Shown: in pieces, positions 8,234-17,272 of the stretch | Numbering within the stretch: position 1 is the first letter of the stretch | Layout of the letters: the number at the start of each line of letters is the position of its first letter | Made by a program: the position numbers and the translations under genes | Notes under the pieces: generated by a model | The model's database searches: none | What the model saw: only the letters and a program-made list of their open reading frames with translations | What the model was told of the DNA's origin: nothing | Source: Micromonospora carbonacea | Lineage (GTDB): Bacteria > Actinomycetota > Actinomycetes > Mycobacteriales > Micromonosporaceae | DNA: 64,000 nt | Reading direction: 5' to 3' | Assembly: GCF_014205165.1 (NCBI RefSeq) | Contig: NZ_JACHMZ010000001.1 | Coordinates: 1-64,000 of the forward strand

Positions 8234-9180
8234 GGTCGGCGCTGCGCAGCTGGCTGCCCGGCTTCCTCGCGCTCGCCGCGATCTGGGGTTCCAGCTTCCT
8301 GTTCATCAAGGTCGGCGTCCGCGAGCTGCACCCGCTGCACCTCACCCTCTACCGGGTAGCCGCCGGCGCGCTGACCCTGCTCGTCGCGCTCGCGCTGCTG
8401 CGCGACCGGCTGCCCCGCGAGCCCCGGATCTGGGCCCACCAGTTCGTGGCCGCCGCGCTGGGCGTGGCCGTGCCGTTCACCCTCTTCGGCTACGGCGAGC
8501 AGCGGGTCGAGTCGATGCTGGCCGGGATCTGGAACGCCACCACGCCGCTGATCGTGCTGCCGATGGCGGTGCTGGTGTTCCGCACCGAGCGGCTGACCAG
8601 CCGCAAGGCGGTCGGGCTGGGGCTCGGCTTCGCCGGGGTGCTCGTGGTGCTCGGCGTGTGGGCGGGCGTCGGCGGGGCCCACTTCACCGGTCAGCTCATG
8701 TGCTTCGGCGCGGCGGCCTGCTACGGCTTCGCCATCCCGTACCAGAAGCGGTTCGTCGCGGGTAGCGCCGACTCCGGCCTCTCGCTCTCGGCGACCCAGC
8801 TCGTGCTGGCGACCGCGCAGCTCGCCGTGGTCGGCCCGCTGGTGGCGGGCGCGCCGCCGCTGCCCACCGACCTGTCGCCCGGCGCGCTGGTCAGCGTGCT
8901 CGCGCTGGGCGCGCTCGGCACCGGCCTGGCCTTCGTGATCAACCTGCGCAACATCCGGGTGGCGGGGGCGAGCACCGCCTCCACGGTGACCTACCTCGTG
9001 CCGATCTTCGCCGTGCTGATCGGGGCGCTGGCGCTCGACGAGCGGCTCACCTGGCACCAGCCGGTGGGTGCGCTGATCGTGCTGGCCGGGGTCGCGGTGA
9101 CCCAGGGCGTGCTCGGCCGGAGCGGGCGGGCCCGCGCCGTCGACGTCGCCCCGCCGGCCGCCCCGGCCGCCGCCCGCTGA
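8209..9180 (+). CDS. EamA family (DMT superfamily) transporter
   Basis: 323 residues with ten predicted membrane helices in two five-helix halves, the standard EamA/RhaT drug-metabolite transporter layout. The AAIWGSSFLFIKVG motif in helix 1 and the second-half equivalent TYLVPIFAVLIGALALDE are typical. Likely an inner-membrane exporter of small metabolites or amino acids; the substrate is not predictable. GTG 8209 is preferred, with GTG 8200 as alternative. The start lies inside a perfect inverted repeat and the message may have almost no leader. It is divergent from the Uma2 gene. Confidence 0.85.
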   Translation: MTPDTTPDRSALRSWLPGFLALAAIWGSSFLFIKVGVRELHPLHLTLYRVAAGALTLLVALALLRDRLPREPRIWAHQFVAAALGVAVPFTLFGYGEQRVESMLAGIWNATTPLIVLPMAVLVFRTERLTSRKAVGLGLGFAGVLVVLGVWAGVGGAHFTGQLMCFGAAACYGFAIPYQKRFVAGSADSGLSLSATQLVLATAQLAVVGPLVAGAPPLPTDLSPGALVSVLALGALGTGLAFVINLRNIRVAGASTASTVTYLVPIFAVLIGALALDERLTWHQPVGALIVLAGVAVTQGVLGRSGRARAVDVAPPAAPAAAR

Positions 9181-9211
9181 GCCCGGCACCCACTGGTCTG
9201 GCGCGAGCCGG

Positions 9212-10276
9212 TCAGCCCCGGGCCCACGCCAGGAGGCGCTCCGCCGGCCAGGTGTTGACCACCCGGTCGGCGGGGACGCCGCACAGGGCCGCCCGCTCGC
9301 AGCCGAACCGCTGCCAGTCGAGCTGGCCGGGCGCGTGCGCGTCCGTGTCGATCGCGAACCGGCAGCCCGCCTCCAGCGCCCGCCGGATCAGCCGCTTCGG
9401 CGGGTCCTGCCGCTCCGGCCGGGAGTTGATCTCGACGGCCACGTCGTGCTCGGCGCACGCGGCGAAGACGGCGTCCGCGTCGAAGTCGCTCTCGGCCCGG
9501 GTACGCGGACGGTGCGCCCGGTCGCCCGGCCCCCGCACGCCGGCCGGGCGCGACGACACCATCCGGCCGGTGCAGTGGCCCAGGATGTCGAGGTGCGGGT
9601 TGGCGATCGCCGCCAGCATCCGCCGGGTCATCCGGCCCCGCTCGTCGTTGAGCCCGCTGTGCACCGAGCCGACGACCACGTCGAGGCGGGCCAGCAGCTC
9701 CTCCTCCTGGTCCAGCGAGCCGTCGGCGAGGATGTCCACCTCGATGCCGGTGAGGATGCGGAACCCCTCGGGCAGCGCCTCGTTCACCGCCGCCACGTGG
9801 TCGAGTTGGCGGCGCAGCCGGTCCGCCGTGAGCCCCCGGGCCACCTTCAGCCGGGGCGAGTGGTCGGTCAGCACGACGTACTCGTGGCCCAGCTCGACCG
9901 CCGCGAGCGCCATCTCCTCGATGGGCGAGCCGCCGTCGGACCAGTCGGAGTGGGTGTGGCAGTCGCCGCGCAGCGCCTCGCGCAGCGCCGTGGCCGCCGC
10001 GTCCAGGTCGGTGCCCTCGGTGGCGACGAGCCGGCGCAGGTAGACCGGCTCCTCGCCGGCCAGCGACTCGGCGACGCAGCGGGCGGTGACGTCGCCGACG
10101 CCGGCCAGCTCGGTGAGCCTGCCGGAGCGGGCCCGCTCGGCCAGCTCCGCCGCCGGCAGCGCGGCCAGGGCCGCCGCCGCCGACCGGAACGCCCGCACCC
10201 GGTAGGTGGCCTCGTTGGCCCGCTCCAGCAGGAACGCGATCCGGCGCAGGTCGGCGACGGGGTCCCGGTCGGTCAT
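9212..10276 (-). CDS. PHP domain protein (PolX C-terminal-like phosphoesterase)
   Basis: 354 residues. The first 100 resemble the helix-hairpin-helix region of PolX-type proteins (TELAGVGDVTARCVAE around 55-70). The rest is a PHP metal-dependent phosphoesterase with GDCHTHSDWSDGG (His107, His109, Asp111), a VLTDHSP segment, GIEVDI, and a late DTDAHAPGQLDW metal-ligand motif. The polymerase palm domain of full PolX is absent, a common actinobacterial arrangement. It probably hydrolyses phosphodiester or phosphomonoester substrates in DNA or nucleotide metabolism. Start ATG 10276 excludes an Arg/Ala-rich extension. Confidence 0.8.
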   Translation of the reverse strand: MTDRDPVADLRRIAFLLERANEATYRVRAFRSAAAALAALPAAELAERARSGRLTELAGVGDVTARCVAESLAGEEPVYLRRLVATEGTDLDAAATALREALRGDCHTHSDWSDGGSPIEEMALAAVELGHEYVVLTDHSPRLKVARGLTADRLRRQLDHVAAVNEALPEGFRILTGIEVDILADGSLDQEEELLARLDVVVGSVHSGLNDERGRMTRRMLAAIANPHLDILGHCTGRMVSSRPAGVRGPGDRAHRPRTRAESDFDADAVFAACAEHDVAVEINSRPERQDPPKRLIRRALEAGCRFAIDTDAHAPGQLDWQRFGCERAALCGVPADRVVNTWPAERLLAWARG

Positions 10277-10293
10277 GCCCTGCAACCTACGCG

Positions 10294-10330
10294 CCCGCGC
10301 CGCCGGTCGGGGCACGACCGGCGGCGCGGG
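10294..10330 (-). terminator. Terminator of the GH81 gene
   Basis: A stem of about 16 bp (core CGCGCCGCCGGTCG with its complement) and a 5-nt loop lies 23 bp past the GH81 stop codon and just before the PHP gene. Confidence 0.7.
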
Positions 10331-10352
10331 GTGGTGCGTCAGCGAGGACCGG

Positions 10353-13289
10353 TCAGGAGTACGGCAGCTTCACGACCGACTGGTTGCCGAGGCCGAGGGT
10401 GCTCGGGCTGCCCCCGATGGCCGACCAGACCTCCACCTTCACGGTGCCGTTGGCCAGGTTGCCGAGCGTGCCGCTGCTGGACTGCAACCCGGCGGCCTGG
10501 GTGTAGTGCTCGTAGCCGGGGACCGGGTCGGTGGCGAAGTAGCGGTAGGTCTCCACCCGTTCCCAGCTCCCGTTGCCGGTGAGGTCGTAGGAGAGCCGCA
10601 CCTGCACCCCGTTGCCGACGGCGGTGCCGGCGTCGAGGAACAGGTCGAACGCGGTCTGCCCGCCGGCGTACGCGAGGTTGAGGCCGGTCGCGGTGAACAC
10701 CTGGGCGTTGGTCGGGGTGCCGTCGTGGTTGCCGTTCGCCGCCGCCACCGTCGTGGTGCCCGCGCCGCCGGCCGCACCGAGCCCGCCCCCGGCGAGCAGG
10801 TAGCGCGTCGGCGAGCCGGCCGGCGGCGTGGCGGTCGGCGACGGGCTGGGGCTGCTCGTCGGGGTCGGCGTCGGGGTCGGCGTCGGGCTGGCGGTCGGCG
10901 TGGGGCTCGGGGTGCCCGTCGGCGGCACGCCCCCGGCGGCGTTGCCGCCGCTCCACGTGTACGCCCCGGTGGTGGCCGTCCTCCCGGCCCCCACGGTGAG
11001 CGTGACGCCGTCGGAGAACCGCACCGTGATCGGTGCGGCGGTGATGTTCGATGCCACGTACGTCCGCGCCCCGTTGCGGGTGAAGACGGCGCTCAGCGGG
11101 TGGTTCGCGGTGACCGTGGTGTCGACCGTGCCGAGCGCGGCGAGGTTGCGGATCCAGTGGAAGGTGTGCGCGCGGCTCTCCCCCTCCTCCGGCGTGTAGC
11201 CGGGGTTGGCCCGCAGGTTCGACAGCGCCGTGCCGGCGTCGCCGAGCGCCTGGAACTGCCAGAGGATGTCCTGCCACACCGTCGGCTGCCCGTTGTTGTT
11301 GCGCACCAGCTCGGCGTAGTTGGTGCGGACGTACGCGGGGTCGTAGCCGAGGTAGAGGTGGCCGCCGGTGACGGGCAGCAGGTTGATGCCCTGGATCATC
11401 TCCGGGTCGGCGCTGAACCAGGTCGCGTACGCGCCGCCGTCGCCCCAGACCATGCCGACCGTCGAGTGCCCGAACCCGGCCGGGAAGTTCTCGTCGGCGT
11501 GGTCGAACCAGTACTCCTGGATCGCCGCCGCCTGCGTCGTGTAGAGGAAGATGCCGGCGTCGCGGACGGCCGTGTCGCCGGTGGCCTGACCCCACTGGAT
11601 CAGGGCGTTGGCGAAGTTCATCCCCTCCGACGAGGACTCCTGGTTGTTGCCCGCCCCGAACGAGCCGTGCCCGGAGGCCCAGTCGTGGCCGGCGTAGATG
11701 TCGAAGTCCCGCAGGTAGGGGAACCGGGTGTCGTTGCGGTCGTAGTTGTCGGCGTCGCGGATGAGCAGGTCCACCATGCCGCCGTAGCGGGCGTCGGTGG
11801 CCCACTGCGGGTCGAACTTGGCCAGGGTGGCCGCCGCGGCGATGAAGTAGCCGTAGTGGAAGTGGTGGTCGTTGAGCTCCTGGTCGGACCCGTACGAGGC
11901 CGGGTAGCCGATCAGCGTGCCCCAGTTCTGGTCGTAGTAGAAGACCTTCGCGGTCTTGCCCGGCGAGGCGGTGAACCAGTCGGTGAGGGTGCTCCGGATG
12001 GCGTTGAGCGCGCTGTCGCGGGTGGCCGTGTCGTCGACCAGGTCGGCCACCTCGGCGATCCGGGCCGCCCGGCCGAGGCCCTTGCCCGTCCAGTACGTGT
12101 CGCCGCCGCGCTGGTCCATCGGGTTGCCCCGGACGGCGGCGAGCTGGTCGCGCAGGGTGGCCAGGTCGGCGCCGGAGCCGTCGCCGACGGCCGGCAGCTC
12201 GGGCAGCACCCCGTGGTAGGTCATCGCGGTGCGGAACTGGGTGACGCCGGTGAGGACCTTCATCCGGCCGCGCGCCGACGGGTACGTCTGGGTGAGCGGC
12301 GTCGAGCCGGTGAGCGCCTTCCACTGGTGCGGGTAGAGGCTCACCACGGTCTGCGTGGCGGTGCCCTCCCGGGCCGTGGTGGTGAACGCGTACGTGGTGG
12401 TCAGGCGGCTGGCCGCCTGGTCGTACGCGTACGAGACGCGGGTGCCGGTGACGTGGGCGTGCGCGTACCGGCCGTAGGTGGCGGCGAGGCTGGTGCGTTC
12501 GGCGGCAGTGCTGCCGGCGGTGGTGGGCAGCAGGGCGACGGAGAAGTACCCCTTGCCCGCGAGGGTGGACGAGATCCGGCCCCCGCTGACCGTCCAGCTC
12601 GCGCCGCTCGGCGCGTACGCGACGTAGTCGTGGCCGGCGACGGTGAAGCCGATGGTCGCGCCGCTGTTGGACCACACGGTCGGGGTGCTGCTGGCGTTGA
12701 CGACGGCGTCGCCGCCGGTGGCCTGGAAGTAGGCGAACGGCAGGCCGTGGCCGATGGTGGCGCGCAGGGTGCGCGCGCCGTCGCTCCAGTACGGGGTGAC
12801 GGTCCAGTCGGTCCAGCCGGCGACCTTCACGGTGGGCGCGGCGAGCCCGGCGACACCGACGCGGATGTCCTGCGTGTAGGGGTAGTGGAACTCGCCGACC
12901 CCGGTGGCCGTCCCGCTGATCGCGGGGGTGGAGTTGGCCGAGAAGCCGAGGCCGTCGGTGAACGTGTCGTAGGACAGCGGGTGGGCGTGCAGCGGCTCGC
13001 TGAAGGCGCAGTCGGTGCGCTTGAACAGCAGCGACGACCACCAGTCGTTGGTGGGCACGGCCCCGGCGGGGGCGTCGGCGGTGACGTACTGCCGGGGGTT
13101 GGTGGAGAGCTGCCCGCAGCCGGCGGGCAGCGGGCCGACGGGCGTGGTGGTGTAACTGCCCGCCCCGACGGACGCGGCCTGGGCGGGGGCCGTGTCGACG
13201 GCCACGGCGAGGCCGCCGGTGGCGAGGGCGAGGACGGTGGACGAGACGAGGGCCCAGAGGCGGCGGCGGTGTGGTGTGGGAGGTGTCAC
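10353..13289 (-). CDS. Secreted GH81 endo-1,3-beta-glucanase with C-terminal binding module
   Basis: 978 residues. A Sec signal peptide (about 1-38, RRRLWALVSSTVLAL then cleavage after AQA) precedes a large GH81 domain recognised by PTNDWWSSLLF, LSYDTF and the catalytic region DRNDTRFPYLRDFDIYAGHD with ESSSEGMNFANALIQW. A Pro/Thr/Ser linker at about 790-825 leads to a C-terminal beta module of about 150 residues resembling beta-glucan binding modules of the CBM56 type. It hydrolyses beta-1,3-glucan such as laminarin or fungal wall glucan outside the cell. GTG 13289 was chosen because GGAGG sits five bases upstream; ATG 13301 overlaps that site. A GAGAGCGCTCTC palindrome upstream suggests LacI-family sugar control. 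Confidence 0.88.
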   Translation of the reverse strand: MTPPTPHRRRLWALVSSTVLALATGGLAVAVDTAPAQAASVGAGSYTTTPVGPLPAGCGQLSTNPRQYVTADAPAGAVPTNDWWSSLLFKRTDCAFSEPLHAHPLSYDTFTDGLGFSANSTPAISGTATGVGEFHYPYTQDIRVGVAGLAAPTVKVAGWTDWTVTPYWSDGARTLRATIGHGLPFAYFQATGGDAVVNASSTPTVWSNSGATIGFTVAGHDYVAYAPSGASWTVSGGRISSTLAGKGYFSVALLPTTAGSTAAERTSLAATYGRYAHAHVTGTRVSYAYDQAASRLTTTYAFTTTAREGTATQTVVSLYPHQWKALTGSTPLTQTYPSARGRMKVLTGVTQFRTAMTYHGVLPELPAVGDGSGADLATLRDQLAAVRGNPMDQRGGDTYWTGKGLGRAARIAEVADLVDDTATRDSALNAIRSTLTDWFTASPGKTAKVFYYDQNWGTLIGYPASYGSDQELNDHHFHYGYFIAAAATLAKFDPQWATDARYGGMVDLLIRDADNYDRNDTRFPYLRDFDIYAGHDWASGHGSFGAGNNQESSSEGMNFANALIQWGQATGDTAVRDAGIFLYTTQAAAIQEYWFDHADENFPAGFGHSTVGMVWGDGGAYATWFSADPEMIQGINLLPVTGGHLYLGYDPAYVRTNYAELVRNNNGQPTVWQDILWQFQALGDAGTALSNLRANPGYTPEEGESRAHTFHWIRNLAALGTVDTTVTANHPLSAVFTRNGARTYVASNITAAPITVRFSDGVTLTVGAGRTATTGAYTWSGGNAAGGVPPTGTPSPTPTASPTPTPTPTPTSSPSPSPTATPPAGSPTRYLLAGGGLGAAGGAGTTTVAAANGNHDGTPTNAQVFTATGLNLAYAGGQTAFDLFLDAGTAVGNGVQVRLSYDLTGNGSWERVETYRYFATDPVPGYEHYTQAAGLQSSSGTLGNLANGTVKVEVWSAIGGSPSTLGLGNQSVVKLPYS

Positions 13290-13366
13290 GGGTGCCTCCA
13301 TCGCGCGGGTGCGCCGGACCGGCCGGCGTCGGCGCTGGGTCGGTATTGGGAGGGTTCGTTACCTGT

Positions 13367-13378
13367 GAGAGCGCTCTC
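13367..13378. promoter_or_regulatory. LacI-family operator upstream of GH81 gene
   Basis: GAGAGCGCTCTC is a perfect 12-bp palindrome with the central GCGC core typical of actinobacterial LacI repressors of glycoside hydrolase genes (compare the CebR site TGGGAGCGCTCCCA). It lies 78 bp before the start codon. Confidence 0.65.
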
Positions 13379-13485
13379 TCTAGCCGGGACGTTAACCGGT
13401 GTGTGAGACGTCCGTCAATGTGTGCGACCGGTTGAGCCGGGATGTCGCGATTGGACCGTCCCTGGTCCCGCTCCCAGCGCGTCGC

Positions 13486-14262
13486 TCAGTCGGTGCCGGC
13501 CGGCGCCTTCGGGCAGCCGTGCTTGCGACGCCACGCGGCGACCTCGGCGGCCGGCTCCCGGTTGCCGCCGCGCCGCCACGAGTCGAGATAGCGGGCCGGC
13601 CAGACCACCCCGCGCCGGATCCACCAGTCGCCCCGGCCCGCACACTGCGGGGAGAGCCCGAAGTGCAGGTGGCAGACGTTGTTCGCGTTGCCCGTGCGGC
13701 CCACCCGGCCGAGCTGCTCGCCCGCCCGCACCCGCGTGCCGGCGTCGATCCCGTCGGCGATCGCGCTCAGGTGCGAGCCGTAGTAGCGGACCCCGTCGTC
13801 GCCCAGCAGCGACACCGACAGGCCGCCGTTGTAGGGCCCCAGCGGCCCCCGCTTGTCGAACCGGTCCACCCGGCTCACTTCCAGGATCGTCCCGTCGGTC
13901 ACCGCCACCACCGGCTCGCCGCAGTCGGCGAAGATGTCGGTCCCCGGATAGGCGGAGTGGGTCGGGTGGTAGGCGACGTTGCCCGCGCGCACCGGGAAGA
14001 CGTGCCGCAGGCCGGTGCGGGTCGGGCTGGGCGACCCCGACGGCCGCGCCGTCGCCGACGGGGTGACCGCCGCCCCCGACGGGTCGGCCGGCGTCCCGGC
14101 CGGCTGCCCGCCGGTGACCATCCCGGTCGGCGCCACCCAGCCGGCCCCGGGCGTGCGGTTCGGCGGCGGCGCGCCGCAACCGGCGGCCAGCACCGGCGCG
14201 AGCAGCAGCAGCACCGGGTACGCCGCGCGCGGGCGACGCCGACGCGGGAAGCGCGAGGACAT
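13486..14262 (-). CDS. M23 family metallopeptidase lipoprotein
   Basis: 258 residues. ATG 14262 gives a lipoprotein signal (PVLLLLAPVLAAGC, lipobox LAAGC), so the product is anchored outside the membrane. After a Pro/Ser/Thr-rich tether comes a LysM-free M23 (LytM/duplicated hybrid-like) domain with HSAYPGTDIFADCG supplying the first His and Asp zinc ligands and VCHLHFGLS the HxH motif. Such enzymes cut peptidoglycan cross-bridges or, when degenerate, regulate amidases; here the ligands look intact. The longer open frame upstream of 14262 has no export signal and overlaps the promoter region. Confidence 0.85.
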   Translation of the reverse strand: MSSRFPRRRRPRAAYPVLLLLAPVLAAGCGAPPPNRTPGAGWVAPTGMVTGGQPAGTPADPSGAAVTPSATARPSGSPSPTRTGLRHVFPVRAGNVAYHPTHSAYPGTDIFADCGEPVVAVTDGTILEVSRVDRFDKRGPLGPYNGGLSVSLLGDDGVRYYGSHLSAIADGIDAGTRVRAGEQLGRVGRTGNANNVCHLHFGLSPQCAGRGDWWIRRGVVWPARYLDSWRRGGNREPAAEVAAWRRKHGCPKAPAGTD

Positions 14263-14353
14263 CCGCCCATCCTGACAGAACCGATACGGTGGGGAGGGTA
14301 CGGTCCGGGGTGTCCACCCCGCGCCTGCGGCAACCGGCGGACGGAGTGCGGTG

Positions 14354-14749
14354 ATGACCTGGCAGCCGGCCCACCCGGGATGGGCAGACCCGGAACAGCC
14401 GGCCCACCCCGGCTCGCGTACCCCGTCGGGGCTCTTCCCCTCCGGGCCGCCGTCGCGGCCGACCTGGCGCGAACCGCACCCGGTGACCGGGTCGGCCGTC
14501 GCCTCCGGCGCCGCCGTCACCGCCGCGTGGCTCGTGCTGTTCGCCCTCCTCGGCCGCGACGTCCCCGGCTACGCCTGGTGGACGGTCGTCGCCGGTGGGC
14601 TGGCCTGGGGGGCGGCCCTGGCGCTGGCCCGCCACGGCGACCGGGGCGTCGCCACCGGCGTCGCGATCGTCACCGCCGGCGGCTGGAGCGTCGCCGCCGC
14701 CGTGGTGGCCGTGACCTGGGCGACGACGGGCGACTGGCCGCTGTGGTGA
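14354..14749 (+). CDS. Small membrane protein, unknown
   Basis: 131 residues. The N-terminal third is polar and Pro/Trp-rich (two PAHPGW/PAHPGS repeats), followed by about three hydrophobic helices (AWLVLFALLG, TVVAGGLAWGAALALA, VAAAVVAVTWA). I do not recognise the family; it looks like an actinobacterial inner-membrane protein with a cytoplasmic tail. ATG 14354 directly follows GTG 14351, and GGAG lies upstream. It is divergent from the M23 gene with about 90 bp between starts. Confidence 0.6.
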   Translation: MTWQPAHPGWADPEQPAHPGSRTPSGLFPSGPPSRPTWREPHPVTGSAVASGAAVTAAWLVLFALLGRDVPGYAWWTVVAGGLAWGAALALARHGDRGVATGVAIVTAGGWSVAAAVVAVTWATTGDWPLW

Positions 14750-14861
14750 CGGGTCCCCCGCGGCGGAGCCGGCCGGGGCGCGCTGCCACCGTCGGTCGCC
14801 GACCGGCTGCGCACCGAATCCCGTCTTGACGTACCCGCTCCGACGGCGCACTCTCGGCGGT

Positions 14862-15029
14862 ATGGCCTGGACCACCCCGCGGCTCGACCCCGAGCGGAGC
14901 CGCCGCCGCCTCCAGATTCTCGCCGAGCTGGCGGGGGCCAGAGCGGGACGCGAACGGGAACGGCCCCAACGCGCGCGCACCGAACGGCTGCGGCAGCTCA
15001 TCGCCACCCGACGCCGGGTCGCGGGCTGA
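14862..15029 (+). CDS. Small Arg-rich hypothetical protein
   Basis: 55 residues, beginning MAWTTPRLDPERSRRR and strongly basic, with a predicted helix of alternating Arg/Glu. GC bias by codon position fits coding. The Shine-Dalgarno is weak; TTG 14826 would add 12 residues. No family is recognised. It could be a nucleic-acid-associated small protein, but that is a guess from charge alone. Confidence 0.4.
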   Translation: MAWTTPRLDPERSRRRLQILAELAGARAGRERERPQRARTERLRQLIATRRRVAG

Positions 15030-15166
15030 CGGGTCCGGCCGCCCGCCACACTTTCCACAGGAATGACCGGCCCTTCGGGGCGTTGACCGGTCGCCTGCCG
15101 ACCCGACCGGTTAACGTGCACGCGTAACGAGTCGGCGTGCTGTGCCGAGGCAAACTTGGGGGAACC

Positions 15167-15694
15167 ATGTCGTACTTCGCTGCCGCCGTGGTGCGCGACG
15201 GAGGCGGCTGGACCGCCGCAGAGGTGAACCTGCGCGGAGCCACCGACGTCGACGAGGTCGCCGACCGGCTGCGGGACGTCGAGCCCGACGCCGACCTGTC
15301 GCTGCTCTTCGTCGAGGCCGACGACGCCTACCTCGTCGTCCTGCGCCTCGACGAGGGCGAGGACCTGCGGGTGTTCGGCTCCGACTCCGCGTACGCCGAG
15401 GAGTCCCGGCTCGGCGCGCTGCTGGTCGGCGATCTCAAGGGGTCGGTCACCGGCTTCGACGACACCGAGGAGCCGCGCGCCAGCGCCGGCAGCGACGACG
15501 ACAGCGAGCAGCCGGCCGTCGACCCCGAGGCGGACCCGGTCGGCGACGCGGACCTCCTCGCCGACCTCGGCATCTCCGCGCAGCGGCTGCTGCGCCTCTG
15601 CGCCCACGAGGGCATGCTCCCGGCCGACGTGACCGCCGAGGTGTGCCAGGTCCTCGGCTGCGCCGACGAGGTCGAGGAGCTGCGTGGCGTCTGA
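15167..15694 (+). CDS. tRNA adenosine deaminase-associated protein
   Basis: 175 residues beginning MSYFAAAVVRDGGGW. This actinobacterial family is found almost always immediately upstream of tadA (Rv3753c in M. tuberculosis). The protein is acidic, with a conserved N-terminal domain (about 1-105), an Asp/Ser-rich linker, and a C-terminal helical part ending ADEVEELRG. Its biochemical role is unknown; context suggests it helps or tunes TadA. Start ATG 15167 follows GGGGGA. Its stop overlaps the tadA start by 11 bp, so translation is likely coupled. Confidence 0.85.
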   Translation: MSYFAAAVVRDGGGWTAAEVNLRGATDVDEVADRLRDVEPDADLSLLFVEADDAYLVVLRLDEGEDLRVFGSDSAYAEESRLGALLVGDLKGSVTGFDDTEEPRASAGSDDDSEQPAVDPEADPVGDADLLADLGISAQRLLRLCAHEGMLPADVTAEVCQVLGCADEVEELRGV

Positions 15695-16358
15695 GCCGGC
15701 GGACGCCACCGACCCGGCGCTGGAGCGCGTACGGCCGGGACAGCCGACCCCGGGCGCGGTGCGGCGGTTCGGGCCGGGCGCCGACGAGGGCCTGGCCGAA
15801 CTGGGCCTTGCCGGCCCGGACGGCGGGTATCTCGGCGGCGCGGGCCTGGGTGGAGCCGGCCGTCGGCAGCGGCACGAGCTGTGGATGCGGCGCGCCCTCC
15901 AGGTCGCGGTCACCGGCCCCGACCCGGCCCGCGACGCCGCGCCGGCCGGCGGTGCGGCTCGCCTTGGTGAGGCGGCCGACGACGTGCCGGTCGGCGCCGT
16001 CGTCTACGGCCCGGACGGCACCGAGCTGGCCGTCGGGCGCAACGAGCGGGAGCTGGCCGGGGACCCGACCGCGCACGCGGAGGTGCTGGCGCTGCGCCGG
16101 GCCGCCGAACGCCTGGGCCGGTGGCGGCTGGACGACTGCACCCTCGTGGTGACGCTGGAACCCTGCACGATGTGCGCCGGGGCCATCGTGCTCGCCCGCG
16201 TCGCGGCGGTCGTCTTCGGGGCCTGGGAGCCCAAGACCGGGGCCGCCGGCTCGCTCTGGGACGTGCTGCGCGACCGGCGGCTCAACCACCGCCCCGAGGT
16301 CTACGGCGGGGTGCTGGAGGCGGAGAACTCCGCCGTCCTGCGCGCCTTCTTCCGCTGA
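15684..16358 (+). CDS. tadA: tRNA adenosine(34) deaminase TadA with N-terminal extension
   Basis: 224 residues from GTG 15684. TadA converts A34 to inosine in tRNA-Arg(ACG). The zinc deaminase signatures are complete: TAHAEV (His131, Glu133) and PCTMC (Cys161, Cys164), followed by the tRNA-contacting C-terminal region. Two features are unusual. The deaminase core begins only near residue 64 (HELWMRRALQVA), leaving about 60 extra Gly/Pro-rich residues. Between the first helix and VPVGAVVYG there is also an insertion of about 20 Ala/Asp/Gly-rich residues. A start within the core (Met68) is possible, but the upstream overlap with the partner gene favours the long form. Confidence 0.85.
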   Translation: MASEPADATDPALERVRPGQPTPGAVRRFGPGADEGLAELGLAGPDGGYLGGAGLGGAGRRQRHELWMRRALQVAVTGPDPARDAAPAGGAARLGEAADDVPVGAVVYGPDGTELAVGRNERELAGDPTAHAEVLALRRAAERLGRWRLDDCTLVVTLEPCTMCAGAIVLARVAAVVFGAWEPKTGAAGSLWDVLRDRRLNHRPEVYGGVLEAENSAVLRAFFR

Positions 16359-16381
16359 CCCGGTAACGGGCCGACCCGGGC

Positions 16382-16458
16382 GAGATCGTGCCCGATCCGG
16401 GATGCAGTGGCCTCGGCGACGCTCCGAGGCCACTCGATCCCTGATCGAGCACGATCTC
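16382..16458. terminator. Long imperfect palindrome between convergent genes
   Basis: Outer arms GAGATCGTGC/GCACGATCTC and inner arms AGTGGCCTCGG/CCGAGGCCACT enclose a 7-nt loop, with a GGGAT/ATCCC match between them. The 77-nt structure sits between the ends of tadA and deoD and probably terminates both. Confidence 0.7.
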
Positions 16459-16489
16459 CCGGCGGCACGCCGGGGCCGGGCGGGACCGC

Positions 16490-17197
16490 TCAGGCGATCG
16501 CCGTGTCCAGGCCGATCTCGACCATCTGGGAGAACGTCTGCTCGCGCTCCTCCGACGTGGTCTTCTCGCCGGTCTTGATGTGGTCGCTGACGGTGAGGAG
16601 GGTCAGCGCGCGGGCGCGGAACCGCGCGGCGATCGTGTAGAGCGCCGCCGACTCCATCTCCACCGCCAGCACGCCGTAGTCGGCGAGGCTGTCGTAGAGG
16701 TCCGGCCGGTCGGTGTAGAAGGCGTCCGCTGCCAGGATCGGGCCCACCCGCATGGTGATGCCGCGCCGCTCGGCCACCTCGACCGACGTACGCAGCAGCC
16801 CGAAGTCGGCGACCGGGGCGTAGTCGATCAGCCCGGCGAAGCGCATCCGGTTCATGTTGGAGTCGGTGGACGAGCCGATGGCGGCCACCACGTCCCGCAG
16901 CTTCAGCTCCTCGGTCAGCGCCCCGCAGGAGCCGACCCGGATCAGGGTCCGCACGCCGTAGTCGTTGATCAGCTCGTGGGCGTAGATCGAGGCGGACGGC
17001 ATGCCCATGCCCGAGCCCTGGACGGACACCTCCACCCCGTTCCAGCGGCCGGTGAAGCCCAGCATGCCCCGGACCGTCGAGTAGCACCTGGCGTCCTCGA
17101 GGTAGGTCTCCGCGATCCACTTGGCCCGCAGCGGGTCGCCCGGCATCAGGACCCGCTCGGCGATCTCTCCCGGCTTCGCGCCGATGTGCGTACTCAT
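16490..17197 (-). CDS. deoD: Purine-nucleoside phosphorylase, DeoD type
   Basis: 235 residues, the usual length of hexameric DeoD enzymes that phosphorolyse purine nucleosides to base and ribose-1-phosphate in salvage. Family motifs are clear: the N-terminal [20 protein letters not shown], phosphate-binding [35 protein letters not shown], and the substrate-binding [11 protein letters not shown] and SDHI segments with the catalytic Asp. ATG 17197 matches family starts. It stands alone between a terminator and tRNA-Ser(CGA). Confidence 0.95.
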   Translation of the reverse strand: MSTHIGAKPGEIAERVLMPGDPLRAKWIAETYLEDARCYSTVRGMLGFTGRWNGVEVSVQGSGMGMPSASIYAHELINDYGVRTLIRVGSCGALTEELKLRDVVAAIGSSTDSNMNRMRFAGLIDYAPVADFGLLRTSVEVAERRGITMRVGPILAADAFYTDRPDLYDSLADYGVLAVEMESAALYTIAARFRARALTLLTVSDHIKTGEKTTSEEREQTFSQMVEIGLDTAIA

Positions 17198-17272
17198 GGC
17201 AAAGATCCTGCCAGGCCGACCCGGGGGATACCGGTTCGGCACCCGGTCCCGGTGTCCTGTACCCTCGTCGGC

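Noticed and set aside
15142..16152. A 336-codon plus-strand frame over the tadA pair
   Set aside because: It is the out-of-frame shadow of the deaminase partner and tadA, with Arg-rich translation.
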